DNA from: Mycolicibacterium goodii
Lineage (GTDB): Bacteria > Actinomycetota > Actinomycetes > Mycobacteriales > Mycobacteriaceae
Direction: 5' to 3'
Length of the DNA: 64,000 nucleotides
Assembly: GCF_022370755.2 (NCBI RefSeq)
Contig: NZ_CP092364.2
Coordinates: 3,906,001-3,970,000, forward strand
Part shown: positions 8,892-18,532 of the stretch, in pieces
Layout of the letters: every line of letters starts with the position of its first letter
Position numbering within the stretch: the stretch's first letter is position 1
Position numbers and translations under genes: made by a program
The notes under the pieces: model-generated
The model's input: only the letters and a program-made list of their open reading frames with translations
Databases searched by the model: none
Told to the model about the DNA's origin: nothing

Positions 8892-9665
8892 TCACCGCAT
8901 CCACCCACCGGCGACGTCGAGCGTGGAGCCGGTGATGTAAGAAGCCTGCTGCGACAACAGGAAGCAGACGGCATCGGCGATCTCCTCGGGCCGCGCGAGC
9001 CGCCCCAGCGCATTCATCGAACGGGTCACCTCCTCCGGCGCCACCTCGGCCAGGGCAGGATGGACGTAGTCGGCTCCGTTCTCGGCGGCCATGTCGGTGG
9101 CCGTTCCACCGGGGGCGACGGCGTTGATGGCGATGCCCGCTTCGGCCAGTTCCGGTGCGAGGTTGAGCGCCATGGCGGACACCGCGGCCTTACTGGCGGC
9201 GTACAGCGTGTGGTGATGCACGGCGATGCGGGCGCTGACCGACGAGGTCAACACGATGCGACTTCCCGCGGGCATGACGGCCGCCGCGGCCTGCACCGCG
9301 AACAACTGGCCGCCGACGTTGGTGCGGAACACTTTCTCGAAATCATCGATCGTGATATCGGCCAGCGGGGCGAAGTGTTCGACGCCGGCATTGCTGGCCA
9401 GGAGATGCAGGGCACCGAACTCCTCGACGATGCGGGCGATGACATCGGCGATCTGAGCCGGGTCGGTCAGGTCCCCACCGAACGCCTCGGCGCGGTGGCC
9501 GTGTGAGCGCAGGGCCTCGACGAGTTCCTGTGCAACTCCGGCGTTGGAGCGGTAGTTGACCGCGACCGTGGCGCCGGCGTCGGCGAGTCGAGATGCTATC
9601 GCGGCGCCGATGCCTCGGCTTCCGCCGGTCACCAGCGCGACGCGGCCGTCGAATGTCGAACTCAT
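8892..9665 (-). CDS. Short-chain dehydrogenase/reductase
   Basis: A 257-residue classical SDR. The cofactor motif TGGSRGIG is near residue 13, followed by the NAGVEHF motif and the catalytic Ser...Tyr-x3-Lys set (TSSVSARIAVHHHTLYAASK). The C-terminal GSTLDVAGGW is typical of FabG-like members. Start at ATG 9665; the longer frame running to 10106 overlaps the Old Yellow Enzyme gene and is a shadow. Second gene of the MarR-linked operon. The cofactor is probably NADP(H), judged from the serine/arginine after the glycine motif (inference). Confidence 0.9.
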   Translation of the reverse strand: MSSTFDGRVALVTGGSRGIGAAIASRLADAGATVAVNYRSNAGVAQELVEALRSHGHRAEAFGGDLTDPAQIADVIARIVEEFGALHLLASNAGVEHFAPLADITIDDFEKVFRTNVGGQLFAVQAAAAVMPAGSRIVLTSSVSARIAVHHHTLYAASKAAVSAMALNLAPELAEAGIAINAVAPGGTATDMAAENGADYVHPALAEVAPEEVTRSMNALGRLARPEEIADAVCFLLSQQASYITGSTLDVAGGWMR

Positions 9666-9693
9666 GTCAGTCTCCTCAGTCCCCGTCTCGATG

Positions 9694-10776
9694 TCAGACC
9701 GTCGGTACCGCGTCGAGCGCGGGGTAGTCGGTGTAGCCGCGCTCGTCGCCCCCGTAAAAGGTGGCACGGTCGGGAGTGTTGAGCGGAGCACCTTCGGCGA
9801 GGCGGTGGGGCAGGTCGGGGTTGGCCAGGAACGCCGCCCCGAATGCGACGAGGTCGGCGGTGCCGTCCTCGACCAGACCGACCTCGGCTGGGCCGGTGAT
9901 ACTTCCGGGAGTGGCCGGGTTGAGGATGAACGTTCCGCCGAAGCGCTGGCGCAGCTCGTTGGTGAAGTCGCGATCACCCACCTCCATGACATGCAGATAG
10001 GCCAGATTCTTCGACGCCAGTCCGTCCACCAGGGCGCGGTACGTGTCGTGGTAGTCGTCCTCGCGGATGTCGTTGAGCGGGTTGGCCGGTGAGATGCGCA
10101 CACCAACGCGGTCGGCGCCGATGGCGGCCGTCACGGCATCGACGACGCGCAGCGTCAAGCGGATGCGGTTGTCGACTGATCCGCCCCACCGGTCGGTGCG
10201 CAGGTTGGCGTTGGTAGACAAGAACTGATGCAGCAGATAGCCGTTGGCTCCGTGCACCTCCACGCCGTCGAACCCGGCGGCGACGGCGTTGCGTGCCGCC
10301 TGGGCGAAGTCGAGCACCGTTTGAGTGATCTGCTCCTCGTCCAGTTCTTCGGGAACCACGTAGGGCTGCATGCCGTCGAGGGTGAACACCTCACCTGCCG
10401 CAGCGACCGGTGAGGGCCCGACGGGGACCATGCCCGCTGGGAGCAGGCTCGGGTGACCGATGCGGCCAGTGTGCATGAGCTGGGCGAAGATGACACCGCC
10501 GTTGGCGTGCACCGCGTCGGTAACCATCCTCCACGCCTGGACCTGTTCGCCGGAGTGCAGGCCGGGGGTGTTCGGATAGCCCTGGCCGATCACCGACGGC
10601 TGCGTACCCTCGGTGATGATCAGGCCGGCGCTGGCCCGTTGGCTGTAGTACACGGCCATGCTCGGCGTCGGGCTCGCACCGGGGCCGTATGCGCGGCTGC
10701 GCGTCATCGGCGACATGACGATCCGGTTCTTCAGTTCGACGCCGCCGACCGTGATGGGGTCGAAAACAGTGCTCAT
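9694..10776 (-). CDS. Old Yellow Enzyme family alkene reductase (NemA-like)
   Basis: A 360-residue FMN-dependent NAD(P)H:enone reductase. It opens with the family strand FDPITVGGVELKNRIVMSPMTRSRA and contains the substrate/FMN segment EVHGANGYLLHQFLS, followed by RTDRWGGSVDNRIR, diagnostic of Old Yellow Enzymes. Likely reduces activated C=C bonds of electrophiles such as maleimides or enones. A good AAGGGACAGCC leader precedes the ATG. It is the first gene of the minus-strand operon and is divergent from a MarR gene, the usual arrangement for electrophile-responsive nem-type loci. Confidence 0.92.
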   Translation of the reverse strand: MSTVFDPITVGGVELKNRIVMSPMTRSRAYGPGASPTPSMAVYYSQRASAGLIITEGTQPSVIGQGYPNTPGLHSGEQVQAWRMVTDAVHANGGVIFAQLMHTGRIGHPSLLPAGMVPVGPSPVAAAGEVFTLDGMQPYVVPEELDEEQITQTVLDFAQAARNAVAAGFDGVEVHGANGYLLHQFLSTNANLRTDRWGGSVDNRIRLTLRVVDAVTAAIGADRVGVRISPANPLNDIREDDYHDTYRALVDGLASKNLAYLHVMEVGDRDFTNELRQRFGGTFILNPATPGSITGPAEVGLVEDGTADLVAFGAAFLANPDLPHRLAEGAPLNTPDRATFYGGDERGYTDYPALDAVPTV

Positions 10777-10864
10777 GGCTGTCCCTTCATCTTGAATGTC
10801 CGTCAGGCCACGGAGCTCGTGACCTCGTTCTCACCGTCAGCTCGGTAATGTCGCCGTCGGTTAC

Positions 10865-10876
10865 CTGTCCGAACAG
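10865..10876. promoter_or_regulatory. Candidate MarR operator (imperfect palindrome)
   Basis: CTGTCCGAACAG is a 6+6 near-palindrome with one mismatch, centred in the 207-base gap between the divergent Old Yellow Enzyme operon and marR. Placement fits autoregulation by the MarR protein, but no comparative support is available. Confidence 0.3.
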
Positions 10877-10983
10877 TTATCTCTGCACATTCATTCCCCG
10901 ACCGGCTGTCGCCGTACTTATCAGCGTTTTCGTAAGCGCGTAAGGGCAGCTGCTCGGTTGATGCCGGAGTAGCCTGTCTGGAC

Positions 10984-11496
10984 ATGAAACACGCATCCCG
11001 GCCAGGCGACTCGAAAGACGCACCGCTTGATTCCAGCGTCCCTGTACCTGAAGCCGCGCAGAGCGGCCCCATCAGCCACGCCATCTTCCGTGTGGCGCGG
11101 TTGCATCGGATGATCGCCGGACATCTGTTGCGCGAGGTGGGGCTGCACCCGGGGCAGGAGATCGTGATGATGCACTTGTGGCAAGCGGGTCCTCAACGCC
11201 AAGCCGACCTCGTACGTGTCCTCGACTCGGACGCTGCCACCATGACCAGGACGATCCGGCGCCTTGAGACCGCCGGTTTCGTGCGCCGCGTTCCCACTCC
11301 GGCAGACAAGCGGGCCTGGCTCATCGAACCCACTACCGCGAGTATCGTTCTGCGCGAGCGAGTTCAGGGCATCTGGGCCGAGCTCGAAGACGCTGCCGTC
11401 GGCGGGTTGGGGGCTGCGGATCGCCGAGCCATTGAGGAGAGTCTCCTGACGTTGGAGACACGACTGAGCCGTGCCGCAGACGGCCTGGGGCGCTAG
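10984..11496 (+). CDS. MarR-family transcriptional regulator
   Basis: A 170-residue winged-helix regulator. The MarR core runs from about residue 30 (ISHAIFRVARLHRMIAGHLL) through the recognition helix region (QADLVRVLDSDAATMTRTIRRLETAGFVRR) and wing (VPTPADKRAWLI). Because it is divergent from the redox operon beginning at 10776, it most probably represses that operon and itself, sensing an electrophile, phenolic or quinone (inference). The roughly 30-residue polar N-terminal extension before the fold is longer than usual. Confidence 0.88.
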   Translation: MKHASRPGDSKDAPLDSSVPVPEAAQSGPISHAIFRVARLHRMIAGHLLREVGLHPGQEIVMMHLWQAGPQRQADLVRVLDSDAATMTRTIRRLETAGFVRRVPTPADKRAWLIEPTTASIVLRERVQGIWAELEDAAVGGLGAADRRAIEESLLTLETRLSRAADGLGR

Positions 11497-11700
11497 ACAT
11501 CGACCGCAGCGCGGCACGGAGGCGCTGCCGCGGCGGGCAGAGACGCCGAAGATAGGGGCATGGAGGGAGCCTACGAAGCGACATCGAATCCGCCCCGCTG
11601 ACGAGGCGAAACACACCCGAACTTAGGTGGTTTTCACCGAGCCGCAGACCGCTGGTGTGATCACCATCAGACTGACGACCCCCTGGTAGAGTCCAGGCTC

Positions 11701-14457
11701 GTGCGCACGGCGATGCCACCGGGAACGGGGCGCGGACCGAGCTGCGGGCCGGTGGACTCGGCGTCTCTGGGGCGTTCTGATGAGATCAGCGCGCTCGAGA
11801 AGCTGATGGCCGCCGATACCGGGGCGGCGCGGACGCTGATCATCACCGGAGCGCCGGGCCTCGGCAAGAGCACACTCCTCGACGAATTGGCCAGCAGAGC
11901 CAGCGATTGCACCGTACTGCGGTGCAATGCATCGGAATTCGAGGCCGCCTCGCCCTACTCGGCCCTGCACCAACTGCTCAAGCCGAGGCTGTCGCTGGGG
12001 TCGAGCTTGCCGGCACCGTTGCGCGCCTCGCTCGAGACGGCTTTCGGTTCCCGCCCCGGACGGCCGGATCAGCTCCGACTCGGGCTCGCCGCCCTGGCGT
12101 TACTCGGCTCGGTAAAGCCGACGCTGTGCCTCATCGACAACGCCCAGTGGCTCGACGAGACCAGTGCCCACGTGCTCGCGCTAGTCGCTCGTCGGCTCTA
12201 CGGGGAATCCGTGGTCATCGTTTTCGCTGCGCGGCCCGATCACCAGCTCTTCTCACTGCACGATCTGCCGTCGCTGTCCCTGTCTCCGCTTAGCGAAGCC
12301 GCCACACGGCGGCTTCTGTCAACCGTCCTGCCGATACCGCTCGACGAGTGCGTCAAAGACCAGATCGTCGCCGAGTCACGCGGTGTTCCAGCCGCCATCG
12401 CGACGTTGGCTGCGGGCATTCGCCGGCCATCCGACGTTGCCGGAGGCTACCTGCTACCCGCGGTCGTTGACGTTCCTGCGGCGTCGAAGGCCGCTGTCGA
12501 GGCATCACTTTCCAAGCTCTCGTATGCCGCGCGCACCTTGGCCCTGTTGGCGGCAGCGGACCCCACCGGAGACCCCGTTCTACTGTGGCGCGCTGCGGGC
12601 GATCTCAGCGTCTCACAAGCGGACGCTGTCCCCCTCCTCGACCGAGGCCTGCTCGACATCGGCGCTCGCGTCCGTTTCCAGGACCCGCTCTTTCGACCGG
12701 CGATCTACCAGCGAGCCGAGCCCGCCGCGCGCCGCGCCGCTCACGCCGCCCTCGCTGCCGCTACCACCGGGACGTCCTTCCCCGAGCGACGCGCCTGGCA
12801 TCTCGGTCAGAGCACGTCCGGACCGGACGCAGAGGTGTCGCTGCTGTTGGAGAGCACCGCGCCAACAGCACGCCGCCGCGGTGGAGTCGCCGCCGCGGCG
12901 GCCTTCTACGAACGCAGCGCGGCGCTCGCAGAGGACCCGGCCAGGCGTTTCGCCCTCACGATGCAGGCGGCTGTCGCCAACAGTGACGTCGGCGACCTCG
13001 ACGCCGCAGCGCAACTGAGCGCCGCCGCCAGATTGCATGCCGATACCGAGACACGGAATGCCAGAGTGGACGCCTTCCAAGCCTGCGTCGCGTTTTCGCG
13101 GTCGCGTCGCCCCGAAGCAGCCGGCGCGCTGCTCTCCGCCGCGCGCCGCTGGGCCACGCGGGACCCGGCCGCGGCGACGATCGCGTACTCCAGCGCATTG
13201 GTGGCCGCCTACCTGACCGGTGAATCGACCACCGGCACCGTCTGCCCCGAAGAGCTCGTTCTGGATGTCACCGCGCGCGACAGACCCGTCGACGTCGTCC
13301 TGCCGACGCTGGCCAACGCACTGTCCGGTGAGCGCGCAGCCGTGGTGCCCGCGGCCCGCGCCTCGTTGGCGTCGCTACGCGACCACGCCGACGACCCCGA
13401 CCAGTTCGACCCGGCGTGGGCCTGGATAGTGGGATCGCTGGCGTGGGACGACGAAGCGCTGCACGACATCACCGAACGCCAACTGGCCGCCGTCCGACGG
13501 GTGGGCAGGAACGCGGCGCTTCCGATGGCCCTGACCTCGCGTGCCCTGGTTCATCTGCAGGGAGGCGCACTCGACCAGGCCGCGCAATGCGTGGCGGAGG
13601 CCCGAGGGTTCTCGACGTCGATACCGATACTGGTCGAGCTCGGCATCGCAGCGTGGCGAGGCGACCGTCATTTCGTGGCACGCACCCGCGACGAGCTGTG
13701 TCCCGCGGACTTACAAGAGCTCGACCCGCGGCACGTCGTCGGGTGCGTCTACGCCGAACTTGTTCTGCACAACAGCACGGGCAACCACGCCGCCGCGCTG
13801 GCCGCCTTCGACGCGCACCCACCTGCTGACGAGCCCGGTTTCCACGGTTTCGTGCCACCGGAACTGATCGAAGCGGCAGTCCGTCAAGATCGAATGGATC
13901 AGGCCCGCAAAGCCTTCGATCGATTGCGAGTGCACGCCGTCACGGCGTCGACCCCGTGGGCGCTGGGCATCGAGCGCCGATGCTCGGCCTTGGTTGGGGA
14001 TCCCGCCGACGCCGAGTCCCGATTCGCGGAGTCAGTGCACTACCTCGAGGGCAGCAGGGCGCGTCTGGAGTTGGCGCGTACGCAACTGCTGTTCGGGGAG
14101 TGGCTGCGACGACGCCAGCGACGCGGCGAGGCGCGCGAGTATCTGCGCCCGGCCTACAAGACCTTCGCGGCCGCCGGTGCCGAGCTGTTCGCGAACCGCG
14201 CCGCGCGCGAACTGCGGGCCGCCGGGATCTCCCCACCGCAACCACATTCGACGTCGGGCACTCTCACCGCACAGGAGTACGCGATCGCGGAGCGCGTCGC
14301 GGAGGGCAAGACCTCCAAGGAGGTCGCCGGGGAGTTGGTGCTCAGCCCACGCACCGTCGACGCGCATCTGCGCAACATCTTCGCCAAGCTGGAGATCAAG
14401 TCTCGCCGCGAGATCCGCGGCGCGCTGGAGGCCATCCGGCGCAGTCACACCGCGTGA
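11701..14457 (+). CDS. LuxR-family regulator with AAA ATPase domain (LAL type)
   Basis: A 918-residue large ATP-binding regulator of the LuxR family. The N-terminal AAA-type module contains Walker A GAPGLGKST (near residue 49) and a Walker B-like TLCLIDNAQWLDE; a long helical TPR-like middle follows; the C-terminal LuxR HTH is LTAQEYAIAERVAEGKTSKE-type with SPRTVDAHLRNIFAKL. Such proteins act as ATP-dependent transcription activators. GTG 11701 was used; ATG 11713 is an alternative. Its target is not evident: the efflux gene downstream is convergent and broken. Confidence 0.9.
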   Translation: MRTAMPPGTGRGPSCGPVDSASLGRSDEISALEKLMAADTGAARTLIITGAPGLGKSTLLDELASRASDCTVLRCNASEFEAASPYSALHQLLKPRLSLGSSLPAPLRASLETAFGSRPGRPDQLRLGLAALALLGSVKPTLCLIDNAQWLDETSAHVLALVARRLYGESVVIVFAARPDHQLFSLHDLPSLSLSPLSEAATRRLLSTVLPIPLDECVKDQIVAESRGVPAAIATLAAGIRRPSDVAGGYLLPAVVDVPAASKAAVEASLSKLSYAARTLALLAAADPTGDPVLLWRAAGDLSVSQADAVPLLDRGLLDIGARVRFQDPLFRPAIYQRAEPAARRAAHAALAAATTGTSFPERRAWHLGQSTSGPDAEVSLLLESTAPTARRRGGVAAAAAFYERSAALAEDPARRFALTMQAAVANSDVGDLDAAAQLSAAARLHADTETRNARVDAFQACVAFSRSRRPEAAGALLSAARRWATRDPAAATIAYSSALVAAYLTGESTTGTVCPEELVLDVTARDRPVDVVLPTLANALSGERAAVVPAARASLASLRDHADDPDQFDPAWAWIVGSLAWDDEALHDITERQLAAVRRVGRNAALPMALTSRALVHLQGGALDQAAQCVAEARGFSTSIPILVELGIAAWRGDRHFVARTRDELCPADLQELDPRHVVGCVYAELVLHNSTGNHAAALAAFDAHPPADEPGFHGFVPPELIEAAVRQDRMDQARKAFDRLRVHAVTASTPWALGIERRCSALVGDPADAESRFAESVHYLEGSRARLELARTQLLFGEWLRRRQRRGEAREYLRPAYKTFAAAGAELFANRAARELRAAGISPPQPHSTSGTLTAQEYAIAERVAEGKTSKEVAGELVLSPRTVDAHLRNIFAKLEIKSRREIRGALEAIRRSHTA

Positions 14458-14536
14458 CGGCGCAGGTCTCCTGTCTCAGATGTGATCTCAGAGGTTCGGT
14501 GGCCATCGCCATGTCGGGGTGACACCGATGAGGCCG

Positions 14537-15745
14537 TTACCCAGACGGATGCCTGGTGCGTGCCCTCACCCACAGCAGAGCCGTCGCCGCCAGCAGCGCG
14601 CACACCGCCATCGTCACCGCCATCGGGGCGGCCGTCGCATCCCCGGCCAACCCCACCAACAGCGCGACCACGGCAGCGAGCGCGTATTGCATCAACCCGA
14701 TGAGCGCCGAACCCATTCCGGCGGTCTGTCGGGTCCGATCGAGCGCCAGCGACGTCGCGTTCGCCAAGATCAGCCCCGGGCTGGCAACAGCACACCACAG
14801 CACCCGGCAAGAGCAGTTCGATGACCGGAGCGACCACGACCACGAGCAGGACCAGCGACGAGAAGAACGCCAGCAGTACCACCCCGATCGACAACAATCT
14901 CACCTGCCCGAACCGTCCGACGATCCTGGCGTTGAGGGCGTTGGACCCGAGCGGCCCTATCGCGTTGGCGGCCACTGCGATTCCGTTCGCCATCGGAGAC
15001 AGGCCCAGTACGTGCTGCATGACGAATGGTGACGCCGATATGAAGGCGAACATCGTCGCGAACCCGAAGCCGAACGTCATCACATACCAGGGGTACGCCC
15101 GATCGAGCGGGACCTGGCGGCCATCGCGCAGCAGCGCGCCGAAGCCACCCCGCACCCTGCGCGCGGGCGGAAGCGTCTCGGTTAGCACCATGGCGGCGCC
15201 CACCAGCATCATGGTGGCAAGACCCGACAGGATCCAGAACACGCCGCGCCAGCCGATGTGGTTCGACGTCGCGCCGCCGATCAACGGTGCGATCACCGGC
15301 GCAGTGCCGTTGATGATCATCATGAGGCTGAAGATGCGGGCGGCCGCCGGCCCCTCGGCGCGGTCCGTGACCACCGCCCGGCTGAGCACGACACCGGCCG
15401 CTCCGCCCAGCCCCTCCAGGAATCGGCACACCGTCAGCATCTCCACCACACCGCCAGTGCACACGCAACGCTCGCCACGACACACAGCGTGTTACCGCCC
15501 AGCATCAGCGACCGCCGACCCCAGTGATCCGACAGCGGCCCGACCAGTTGACCGAGCGCCAGGCCGACCATGAAGGCGGTCAGGGTCGGCTGTAGTGCCG
15601 ATGCCGATGTGCCGAGTTCGTCGGCCATTGCAGGAAACGACGGCAGGTACATGTCCACGGACAGCGGCCACACGGCGGTGAGCAAGCCCAGGACCGCCAA
15701 CCAGGATGCCGGCACCGCGGCCGGCAGGCGATCGTCGCCGCTCAT
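14537..15745 (-). pseudogene. Bcr/CflA-type MFS drug efflux transporter, two frameshifts
   Basis: The span equals about 403 codons, the usual size of Bcr/CflA drug-resistance transporters, but the reading is split into three frames. The first piece starts at ATG 15745 (SWLAVLGLLTAVWPLSVDMYL) and carries the GPLSDHWGRRSLML loop motif. It shifts near 15445 into a second frame (MLTVCRFLEGLGGAAGVVLSR), which shifts again near 14800 into the last transmembrane segments (ASPGLILANATSLALDRTRQ). Each junction is explained by a single-base change. The gene overlaps the upstream NTF2-like gene by ATGA. Sequencing error is possible, although neighbouring genes are damaged too. Confidence 0.85.
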
Positions 15746-16209
15746 TCGAGCGGGATGACCGTCCCGCGTTCGGCCTCGGTGCGGGGGCCAAAGTATCGGC
15801 GTTCGGACTCCTCGATCGGGAGGTCGTTGATGCTGGCCTCGCGGCGGCGCATCAGCCCGTCGGTGTCGAACTCCCACAGTTCGTTGCCATAGCTCCGCCA
15901 CCACTGCCCAGACTGGTCACGGCACTCGTACTGGAAGCGCACCGCGATGCGATTCCCGTGGAAGTCCCACAGGCTCTTGCGCAATGCGTAGTCACGCTCG
16001 CGCCGCCACTTCTCGGTCAAGAACGCGACGATCTCGTCGCGACCGGTTACGAACTCGTTTCGGTTGCGCCACACGCAGTTCGGCGTGTACGCCCGGCTCA
16101 CTCGGTCTGGGTCACAGGTGTTCCACGCGTCTTCGGCCGCCTGCACCTTGACCAAAGCCGAATGCTCGTCGAACGGCGGGAACGGCGGGCGGGACACATC
16201 GACGGGCAC
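15742..16209 (-). CDS. DUF1348-like nuclear transport factor 2 family protein
   Basis: About 155 residues with the motifs of the DUF1348 NTF2-like family: [49 protein letters not shown], and the tail [15 protein letters not shown]. Function is unknown; the fold usually forms a small ligand pocket. I chose GTG 16209 because AGGAGG lies 8 bases upstream; ATG 16263 would add 18 residues with no homology-like content. The TGA overlaps the ATG of the downstream efflux pseudogene, so the two were translationally coupled. Confidence 0.85.
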   Translation of the reverse strand: MPVDVSRPPFPPFDEHSALVKVQAAEDAWNTCDPDRVSRAYTPNCVWRNRNEFVTGRDEIVAFLTEKWRRERDYALRKSLWDFHGNRIAVRFQYECRDQSGQWWRSYGNELWEFDTDGLMRRREASINDLPIEESERRYFGPRTEAERGTVIPLE

Positions 16210-16476
16210 GGTGACGACCTCCTCTGACGGCCGACCGCGCTCGTGAGCGGCCGAACACGACAAGTGTCACCGCCAACACCGCGTCCGCAAACAGCGAAGT
16301 TCAGATAACTGCGATCGGTGCCGGCGATCGGTGGGCGCGCCGGCATACCGGCACCCGGTCGGCCACTCGGTAGAAATCACCTACGTTCGCTGTCGGCGAC
16401 CCGTCAGCCGCGGCGCCCTGGCTTAGGGTCACGACTCGTGCAGTGGCGCAGTGGCAGTAGCGGAAGGCTCCCCGAC

Positions 16477-17166
16477 ATGACGGCTCTTCGGCGAGACTCC
16501 CGCCGCCTTGGGCTCCTCCTCGCCACACTCGTGGCGGCGGCATGCGTCACGGCCGGCCCGTCCGCGGCGAGCGAACCGAACTGCAGCGACGTAGCCGTCG
16601 TGTTCGCGCGGGGGACCAACGAGGCACCCGGTGTCGGCGAGGTCGGGCAGGCATTCGTCGACGCTCTGCAATCACGACTGCAGGGCAGCACGGTCGACGT
16701 CTACGGTGTGGACTACCCGGCGTCGTACGATTTCGCGACGGGTGTGCAGGGGGTCATCGACGCCAGCCACCGCATCGAGGCGACCGTCGCCGCGTGCCCG
16801 CATTCCCGGATCATCCTCGGCGGCTACTCCCAAGGCGCCGCGGTGGCCGGCTACACCGTGATCGACTCGCTTCCCCCCGGATTCGTTCTACCCGAGGGTC
16901 TTACCGGTACCATGCCATCGACGGTCGCGCCGCACGTGGCGGCAGTGGTGATGTTCGGGACACCGAAGCCGTGGGTGGTCAATCTCCTGGCCAGCCAGGC
17001 GCCGCCGATGAGCATCGGGCCCGACTACACCGCCAAGATGCTCCAACTCTGCGCACCCCGCGATCCCATCTGCGACGCCGGAGGGCTCGACCGCGCAGCT
17101 CACCACGCCTACCTGGACAACGGCATGATCGACGAGGGCGCGGATTTCGCCGCGAGAGCCATCTGA
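16477..17166 (+). CDS. Cutinase family secreted serine esterase
   Basis: A 229-residue exported esterase (cutinase-like protein). There is a clear signal peptide (RR at residues 9-10, hydrophobic core 11-24, cleavage after the ASA/AAS region near residue 32). The nucleophile Ser118 sits in GGYSQGA; the catalytic Asp is in PRDPIC and the His in the HHAYLDNG segment. Paired cysteines (Cys36/Cys107 and two near the C-terminus) match the cutinase disulfides. Mycobacterial cutinases hydrolyse lipid esters or phospholipids at the surface. It lies just upstream of two further exported proteins. Confidence 0.93.
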   Translation: MTALRRDSRRLGLLLATLVAAACVTAGPSAASEPNCSDVAVVFARGTNEAPGVGEVGQAFVDALQSRLQGSTVDVYGVDYPASYDFATGVQGVIDASHRIEATVAACPHSRIILGGYSQGAAVAGYTVIDSLPPGFVLPEGLTGTMPSTVAPHVAAVVMFGTPKPWVVNLLASQAPPMSIGPDYTAKMLQLCAPRDPICDAGGLDRAAHHAYLDNGMIDEGADFAARAI

Positions 17167-17291
17167 ACATCATGAGACTCAATCGAAGGCCGGCCACGGC
17201 CACTGCCGCGCGGGAATTCATCGGCGCACCAGATCGCAGCCATATGAATCAGCGTCTTCTGTTAGGTCGCAGGGTGTTCCACACTGTCGGT

Positions 17292-17789
17292 GTGTCAACG
17301 AGTTCGGTCACCATCAGCAGCCGGTCGGTCACCGGGGCACTCGCGGTGGCTTTGTTCTGCGCTGCCGCGCCGCTGCTTTCGGCCACGGCAGCCGTCGCCG
17401 AACCGCCGCCCCTTCCGCCGTCGCGGCCTCGGGTCCCCGGCAGCCAAGGCGCGCCGTACGGGCCAGTACAGGTGACACCGCCCGCCTTCGTCAACGGTCC
17501 ACCCCGCGCCGAGTTCGACACCGGGGGCGTAGCCGCCAGCACACTCTCGGACTTGGGTGGGCCCATCGCCGGAATGCCCAACGAACGACCAGGCCCGGCC
17601 ATCCGCATCGCCGTGGGCGTCGCAGGACCTCAGGGCGCTGTCGGCGGCACGACGCTGTCCGACCTCGACCCCGGCGCCACCGCATCGCAGGCCCCCGCGC
17701 CGCCCGCGCATCCGCCGGCGGGACCGTCGGTCGGCGTCGACCTGGCTGGGCCGCAATCGCCCCCTGTCGCGATCGGGTCCGGCGAATGA
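17292..17789 (+). CDS. Proline/glycine-rich exported protein of unknown function
   Basis: About 165 residues. With GTG 17292 the protein begins with a short polar stretch and a hydrophobic core (ALAVALFCAAAPLLSATAAVA), a good signal peptide ending before EPPPLPP. ATG 17244 gives a longer n-region and cannot be excluded; neither has a strong ribosome site. The mature part is low-complexity, rich in Pro, Gly and Ala, with an internal echo (STLSDLGG and TTLSDLDPG; GVAGPQGAVGG and VDLAGPQSPP). I do not recognise a family. Its TGA overlaps the ATG of the MspA-like porin gene, so the two are probably co-expressed at the cell envelope. Confidence 0.65.
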   Translation: MSTSSVTISSRSVTGALAVALFCAAAPLLSATAAVAEPPPLPPSRPRVPGSQGAPYGPVQVTPPAFVNGPPRAEFDTGGVAASTLSDLGGPIAGMPNERPGPAIRIAVGVAGPQGAVGGTTLSDLDPGATASQAPAPPAHPPAGPSVGVDLAGPQSPPVAIGSGE

Positions 17790-18454
17790 TCGGTCGCGTT
17801 CCGTTCGGGATGCGTTGCGGTGCAACCGCCATGGCGGTCATCGCCGCCCTCGCACTCTCCGCGCCCGCAGCCGGACCGGCGCGAGCCGAAGTCAAACCGA
17901 TGGCGTCCAAGACCGACACAAAAGTCACGCGCGGCGGGAACAGTTTGACGCTGACGCTGGCCAACGAGACGGTGAACTCGGTGCCCAACCTCGCTGCGGC
18001 CGCCAACTCACGGGAGGCCTTCGTCACCTACGAGGCCACGGCCAATGTCGGCGGCGGGGGACTTCCCATCACCGACAGCTACTTCGTGGCCGGATACCAA
18101 TTGGGTTGTCAAACCGACGTTTCCAGCGGATTGCAGCTCGGCGGTGCGGGTGCCATCGCGCCGACCGCCGCTGTCGGCCTGACCGGCCAAGGGCCTGGCG
18201 TCAACGCCGGATTGGGCGGCGGGCTCACCGGCTATCTGCAGACCAACCTCCAGCCCGGCGTGATCGTCGACCTGCCCATGGCCAGCATGCCGTTGAGCCC
18301 CGGAGGTCTGGGCATGCTCGACGTCACCAACGTGCACGTCAAGGCCGATGCGTGCGGCGGCCCGGTCACGATCAGGTCATTCGCCTACGTCCGCATCGGC
18401 ACCGACGTCGAACGATCGGAATTCGCGGTGTACGGCGATCCCACCCAGATCTGA
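17786..18454 (+). CDS. MspA-family outer-membrane porin-like protein
   Basis: A 222-residue exported protein with a signal peptide cleaved near residue 34 (PARA/E). The body matches the MspA family: TYEATANVGGGG, DSYFVAGYQLG, the GGLTGYLQTNLQPGVIVDLP hairpin, and the closing PVTIRSFAYVRIGTDVERSEFAVYGDP. Such proteins form mycomembrane channels for small hydrophilic solutes. Unlike classical MspA as I recall it, the mature part has two cysteines (Cys108 and Cys190), which could form a disulfide. The ATG overlaps the stop of the proline-rich protein gene. Presence of the family points to a rapid-growing mycobacterium. Confidence 0.88.
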   Translation: MIGRVPFGMRCGATAMAVIAALALSAPAAGPARAEVKPMASKTDTKVTRGGNSLTLTLANETVNSVPNLAAAANSREAFVTYEATANVGGGGLPITDSYFVAGYQLGCQTDVSSGLQLGGAGAIAPTAAVGLTGQGPGVNAGLGGGLTGYLQTNLQPGVIVDLPMASMPLSPGGLGMLDVTNVHVKADACGGPVTIRSFAYVRIGTDVERSEFAVYGDPTQI

Positions 18455-18532
18455 TAGTTGCCGAAGGCGTTTCACACGAGCGTGAATCGCCCCCAATACC
18501 CCACAATCCGGGAAACCACGATAGCAGCCCTC

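Noticed and set aside
10906..10942. CGTAAGCGCGTAAG direct repeat upstream of marR as operator
   Set aside because: Short and non-palindromic; weaker than the CTGTCCGAACAG palindrome, so not called.
11497..11700. Possible small gene or RNA between marR and the LuxR-type gene
   Set aside because: No start with ribosome site, no hairpin with T-run, no recognisable RNA family.
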